Source of the DNA: Hyphococcus sp.
Lineage (GTDB): Bacteria; Pseudomonadota; Alphaproteobacteria; Caulobacterales; Parvularculaceae
Length of the DNA stretch: 64,000 nucleotides
Assembly (NCBI GenBank): GCA_028289605.1
Contig: JANQON010000002.1
Span: 62,001-126,000 of the forward strand
Direction of reading: 5' to 3'
The notes under the pieces are model-generated. The model was not told the DNA's origin, did no database searches, and was given only the letters and a program-made list of their open reading frames with translations. The position numbers and the translations under genes were made by a program. Of this stretch, positions 62,601 through 64,000 are shown in pieces (within the stretch, counting starts at the first letter, position 1; each line of letters begins with the position of its first letter).

Positions 62601-64000
62601 TGGATGCAAGCGGCGGCGACATCACGATCAGCGACATAACGACCATTGTCGGCTACGGCGATGGCGATCAGTCAACCGGCGATCAGGGCCATGGCGTCAA
62701 AGCGGTCACCTTTGGCGGCGACATTTCCATTCAGCGCGTCGGCCTGGGCGACGGCAATCTGGTTGAAGGCAAGGACGGCCACGGGATCTATGCCCGTTCC
62801 GCGGAAAGCAACTTCGTCAACGTCGCCGGAGACATCAAGATCGGCGGCGAGGTTGACAGCGCGACCGGCGCGGTCACGGGCATCGGCAATGTCACAGGCA
62901 GCCGCTACGGCATCAGCGCCGTGTCGGGCCTCCGAGCGGATGTAGACATCACAATCGCGTCGACAGCGCACATTCAGGGCCTTTCGGGCCCGGGCGTCTT
63001 CGCTAGAGCCGGCGGCTTTGAAGACGGGCTTATTTCGCTGAAGGGCCTGTCGGGCGGCCGGATCACCGGCGCGACCCACGGGGTTGATCTGTACAATCAA
63101 GACTCCCTCAGCATCGGATATCTTGACTCCATCACCGGCCTGGGCGGCGATGGGATCAAAGTTCACGCCACGTTCACCACGATCACCTCAATCGGCGCCG
63201 TTTACGGCACGGCCAACGGCATTGTCCGCACCGCCGCCGGCAAATTTGCCGGTATCTCAATCCAGGGCGTCGGCCTCGCCGGCGGCGTGACAGGTCGGGA
63301 CGGCAACGGGATTAACGTGACTAGCATCGGCAACCGCAGCATCAATATCGGCGGCGAAGTCCCGGTTGGCGACGTCACGGGCGGCGTAATCGGCATCTAC
63401 TCAAACACCTTTTATGGCGGCGCGGTCATCGACAGCTCCGGCGGAACCGTCACCGGCGGCGTCCATGGAATCGTGGTCACTAACAGTGAATATCAAGGAA
63501 ATTACGGCGATGCCCGGACCAACATTACGACCGCCAATGTCACCGGTACAACCGGCGACGGCATTCGTGTCGTGGATCACTACAAAGACGACCTGACCAT
63601 CGATACAAGCAAGGGCGCGGTCAGGGGCGGCGCCCGGGGGATCCATGCGGCCTACGACGACAACACCAGCCCCACGTTTCTCACCGTGAACTATGTGAGG
63701 GGGTACGGCGCAGAGGGCATTCGCGTCACCACCACGGGATCGAACGCGCATATCTCGGTGCAGGGCTCGTCCGGCGACGTCATCGGCGCGACCGACGGGA
63801 TTCTTACCCATTCCACCGGCGCGAACATCACGGTGCAGACGCTGGACTCCGTCACCGGCCAGGGCGGCGACGGGCTTGACGTCAGCTCGAACGGGGGCGC
63901 CATCACGATCAGCGACGTGACGACCATCACCGGTTATGGCGATGACGCGACCACCGGCGACGACGGCCACGGCGTCTTCGCGATCTCAGCGGGCGGCGAC
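59630..64000 (+). CDS. Giant secreted beta-helix repeat protein, 5' part (autotransporter/adhesin-like)
   Basis: The frame stays open from ATG 59630 to the end of the window: 1457 codons are visible and the end is outside. The N-terminus has a long basic n-region (KTKRARLIRRRW), a hydrophobic core and a likely cleavage site at RARAQ. The RRRWL pattern slightly resembles a Tat signal. What follows is Gly/Asp/Thr/Val-rich, nearly Cys-free, with degenerate repeats around GATDG(I/V), TLDSVTGQGG, GYGDGD and INIGGEV motifs, as in right-handed beta-helix adhesins. No TPS domain (NPNGI type) is apparent, so it is more likely an autotransporter than the partner of the TpsB protein. The C-terminal barrel would be needed to decide. 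Confidence 0.8.
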   Translation, partial: MNMLVVEGANRQSGSPKTKRARLIRRRWLVAASAGAIAAATPGYMGFYGGRARAQTLPPGCADAITTGTPNDNDGVAEDGETITCVVASPTTIGAIDTTGVDDLTVVIGDASTPTTVTSGSGDGIAMSGGGAQTLTVNAGSSVSGIDDGVYIAVSATSVDDLTVVSEGDIDGGSGWGINARNYGGGGSTITVSDVSANEGIYLKTGGSGGTLTISDGGAVRGLGANGTGIWVDVGGGDFTIDTSGGAANNGVVSAGLDAVYANNKGSGKLTVTTANVSSTNETGVRTVSGTSGGATTIDTSAGTVSGGRAGVDATQNSDALLSIKVGAVSGNVGVDANAKGGATEITLISTANVVGATGAGVDAQSEGGTISVTGLSDPNTGLSGAIITGATDGVYLRSKGAALTVRNLDTVKGLGGHGVDADARLLSAQSGGGVTLSGGGDVTISGITNIVGYGDGDPTTDDQGHGVKAISGGLDISIQNLGVGGLVEGRDGDGIYARLDIAGGYGINIGGEVDSATGEVIGAIGNVKGSRNGIYAYADTGSSDIIINTSKGGVTGGLNGIKVGNYGSGSVSITAYDVASLAGGEDAVNVNHFGDSDRTLTILTTGTVSGAQDGIDARAANSALSITTTGAVTAAGVGVKADQDSDELLSISVDDVTAGVGVSVDAELGKTEITLASTANIVGTTGAGVSVRSGKTTTYGGDVTLDGQSGATVAGATDGISLQWKGISSLNKTTISSIVSAKGYVGSGINVSAGAVTITGVDNIYGSASGINALGALGVSIQGVGGTGNLVEGAVGHGIRAELTRSGSINIGGDEAVGNVRGAIHGIYVDANKATSVTIDSAGGFVEGGATGILVDGYYSPLVTITTADVTGGDVTAGTGGDGIAVVKSIKGLTLDSSDGVVKGGANGIRAEITGAGAAPIVMTVNDVRGYGGAGIRATSSRTAGQITIQGSSGDIIGATDGIFARTVGPNITVRTLDSVTGQGGHGLDVDASGGDITISDITTIVGYGDGDQSTGDQGHGVKAVTFGGDISIQRVGLGDGNLVEGKDGHGIYARSAESNFVNVAGDIKIGGEVDSATGAVTGIGNVTGSRYGISAVSGLRADVDITIASTAHIQGLSGPGVFARAGGFEDGLISLKGLSGGRITGATHGVDLYNQDSLSIGYLDSITGLGGDGIKVHATFTTITSIGAVYGTANGIVRTAAGKFAGISIQGVGLAGGVTGRDGNGINVTSIGNRSINIGGEVPVGDVTGGVIGIYSNTFYGGAVIDSSGGTVTGGVHGIVVTNSEYQGNYGDARTNITTANVTGTTGDGIRVVDHYKDDLTIDTSKGAVRGGARGIHAAYDDNTSPTFLTVNYVRGYGAEGIRVTTTGSNAHISVQGSSGDVIGATDGILTHSTGANITVQTLDSVTGQGGDGLDVSSNGGAITISDVTTITGYGDDATTGDDGHGVFAISAGGD

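Noticed and set aside
59630-64000. Reading the giant repeat region as a CRISPR array or simple DNA repeat
   Set aside because: The repeats are long, degenerate, spaced irregularly but always in multiples of three, and encode one continuous protein.

Overview
The window looks like a chromosomal segment of an alphaproteobacterium. The reasons are a zwf/pgl/edd/glk/eda Entner-Doudoroff operon, a CobS-type cobaltochelatase gene, GC-rich DNA, tight ATGA/GTGA overlaps between genes, frequent GTG and TTG starts, and a nonulosonic-acid locus of the kind used for flagellin, capsule or LPS decoration. The exact genus cannot be read from the sequence. Assignments rest on motifs, length and context; no database search was possible.

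Layout. 1-6070: glucose catabolism operon, with the 3' part of zwf, an inserted aldo/keto reductase, pgl, edd, glk and eda. 6067-6654: ubiX, convergent. 6846-11437: a fatty-acid or alkanoate degradation block with a thiolase, an SDR and two acyl-CoA dehydrogenases; a double hairpin lies after the thiolase. 11441-15213: housekeeping genes folD, rhomboid, bolA-like, J-domain and cobS, closed by a perfect bidirectional terminator. 15245-18111: a lipoprotein and a Sel1/peptidoglycan-binding membrane protein. 18317-21460: a divergent AbgT-type transporter and M20 amidohydrolase pair. 21520-26882: a 2OG-Fe(II) oxygenase carrying a SEC-C motif, a carbamoyltransferase and an EF-G-like GTPase. 27267-27343: tRNA-Asp. 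Between this tRNA and a 15-bp copy of its 3' end at 30443 lies a gene-poor segment holding only an orphan TpsB-type outer-membrane transporter.

30957-58934 is a surface-glycan region of about 28 kb centred on a nonulosonic acid, most likely a legionaminic-type sugar. The pathway is split. LegG-like and LegI-like enzymes lie at 30957-33178. The sugar nucleotidyltransferase, 4,6-dehydratase, aminotransferase, CMP-transferase and N-acetyltransferase lie at 47498-57958. With them sits a WbpG/PtmG-like amidotransferase plus HisF- and HisH-like subunits, which would make an acetamidino form. Interspersed are five very divergent GT-B-like proteins that share an HP motif and a downstream S/T motif, three ordinary glycosyltransferases, a methyltransferase, an APH-type kinase, a second NeuB-like protein lacking a metal-binding His, and an ABC-exporter-like membrane protein whose nucleotide-binding domain has lost its Walker motifs. 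I regard the 33312-38793 operon, the HP-motif protein set and the pseudo-ABC protein as the best candidates for something undescribed.

59630-64000 is the 5' part of a giant secreted repeat protein, probably an autotransporter or adhesin with a beta-helix. It stays open to the end of the window.
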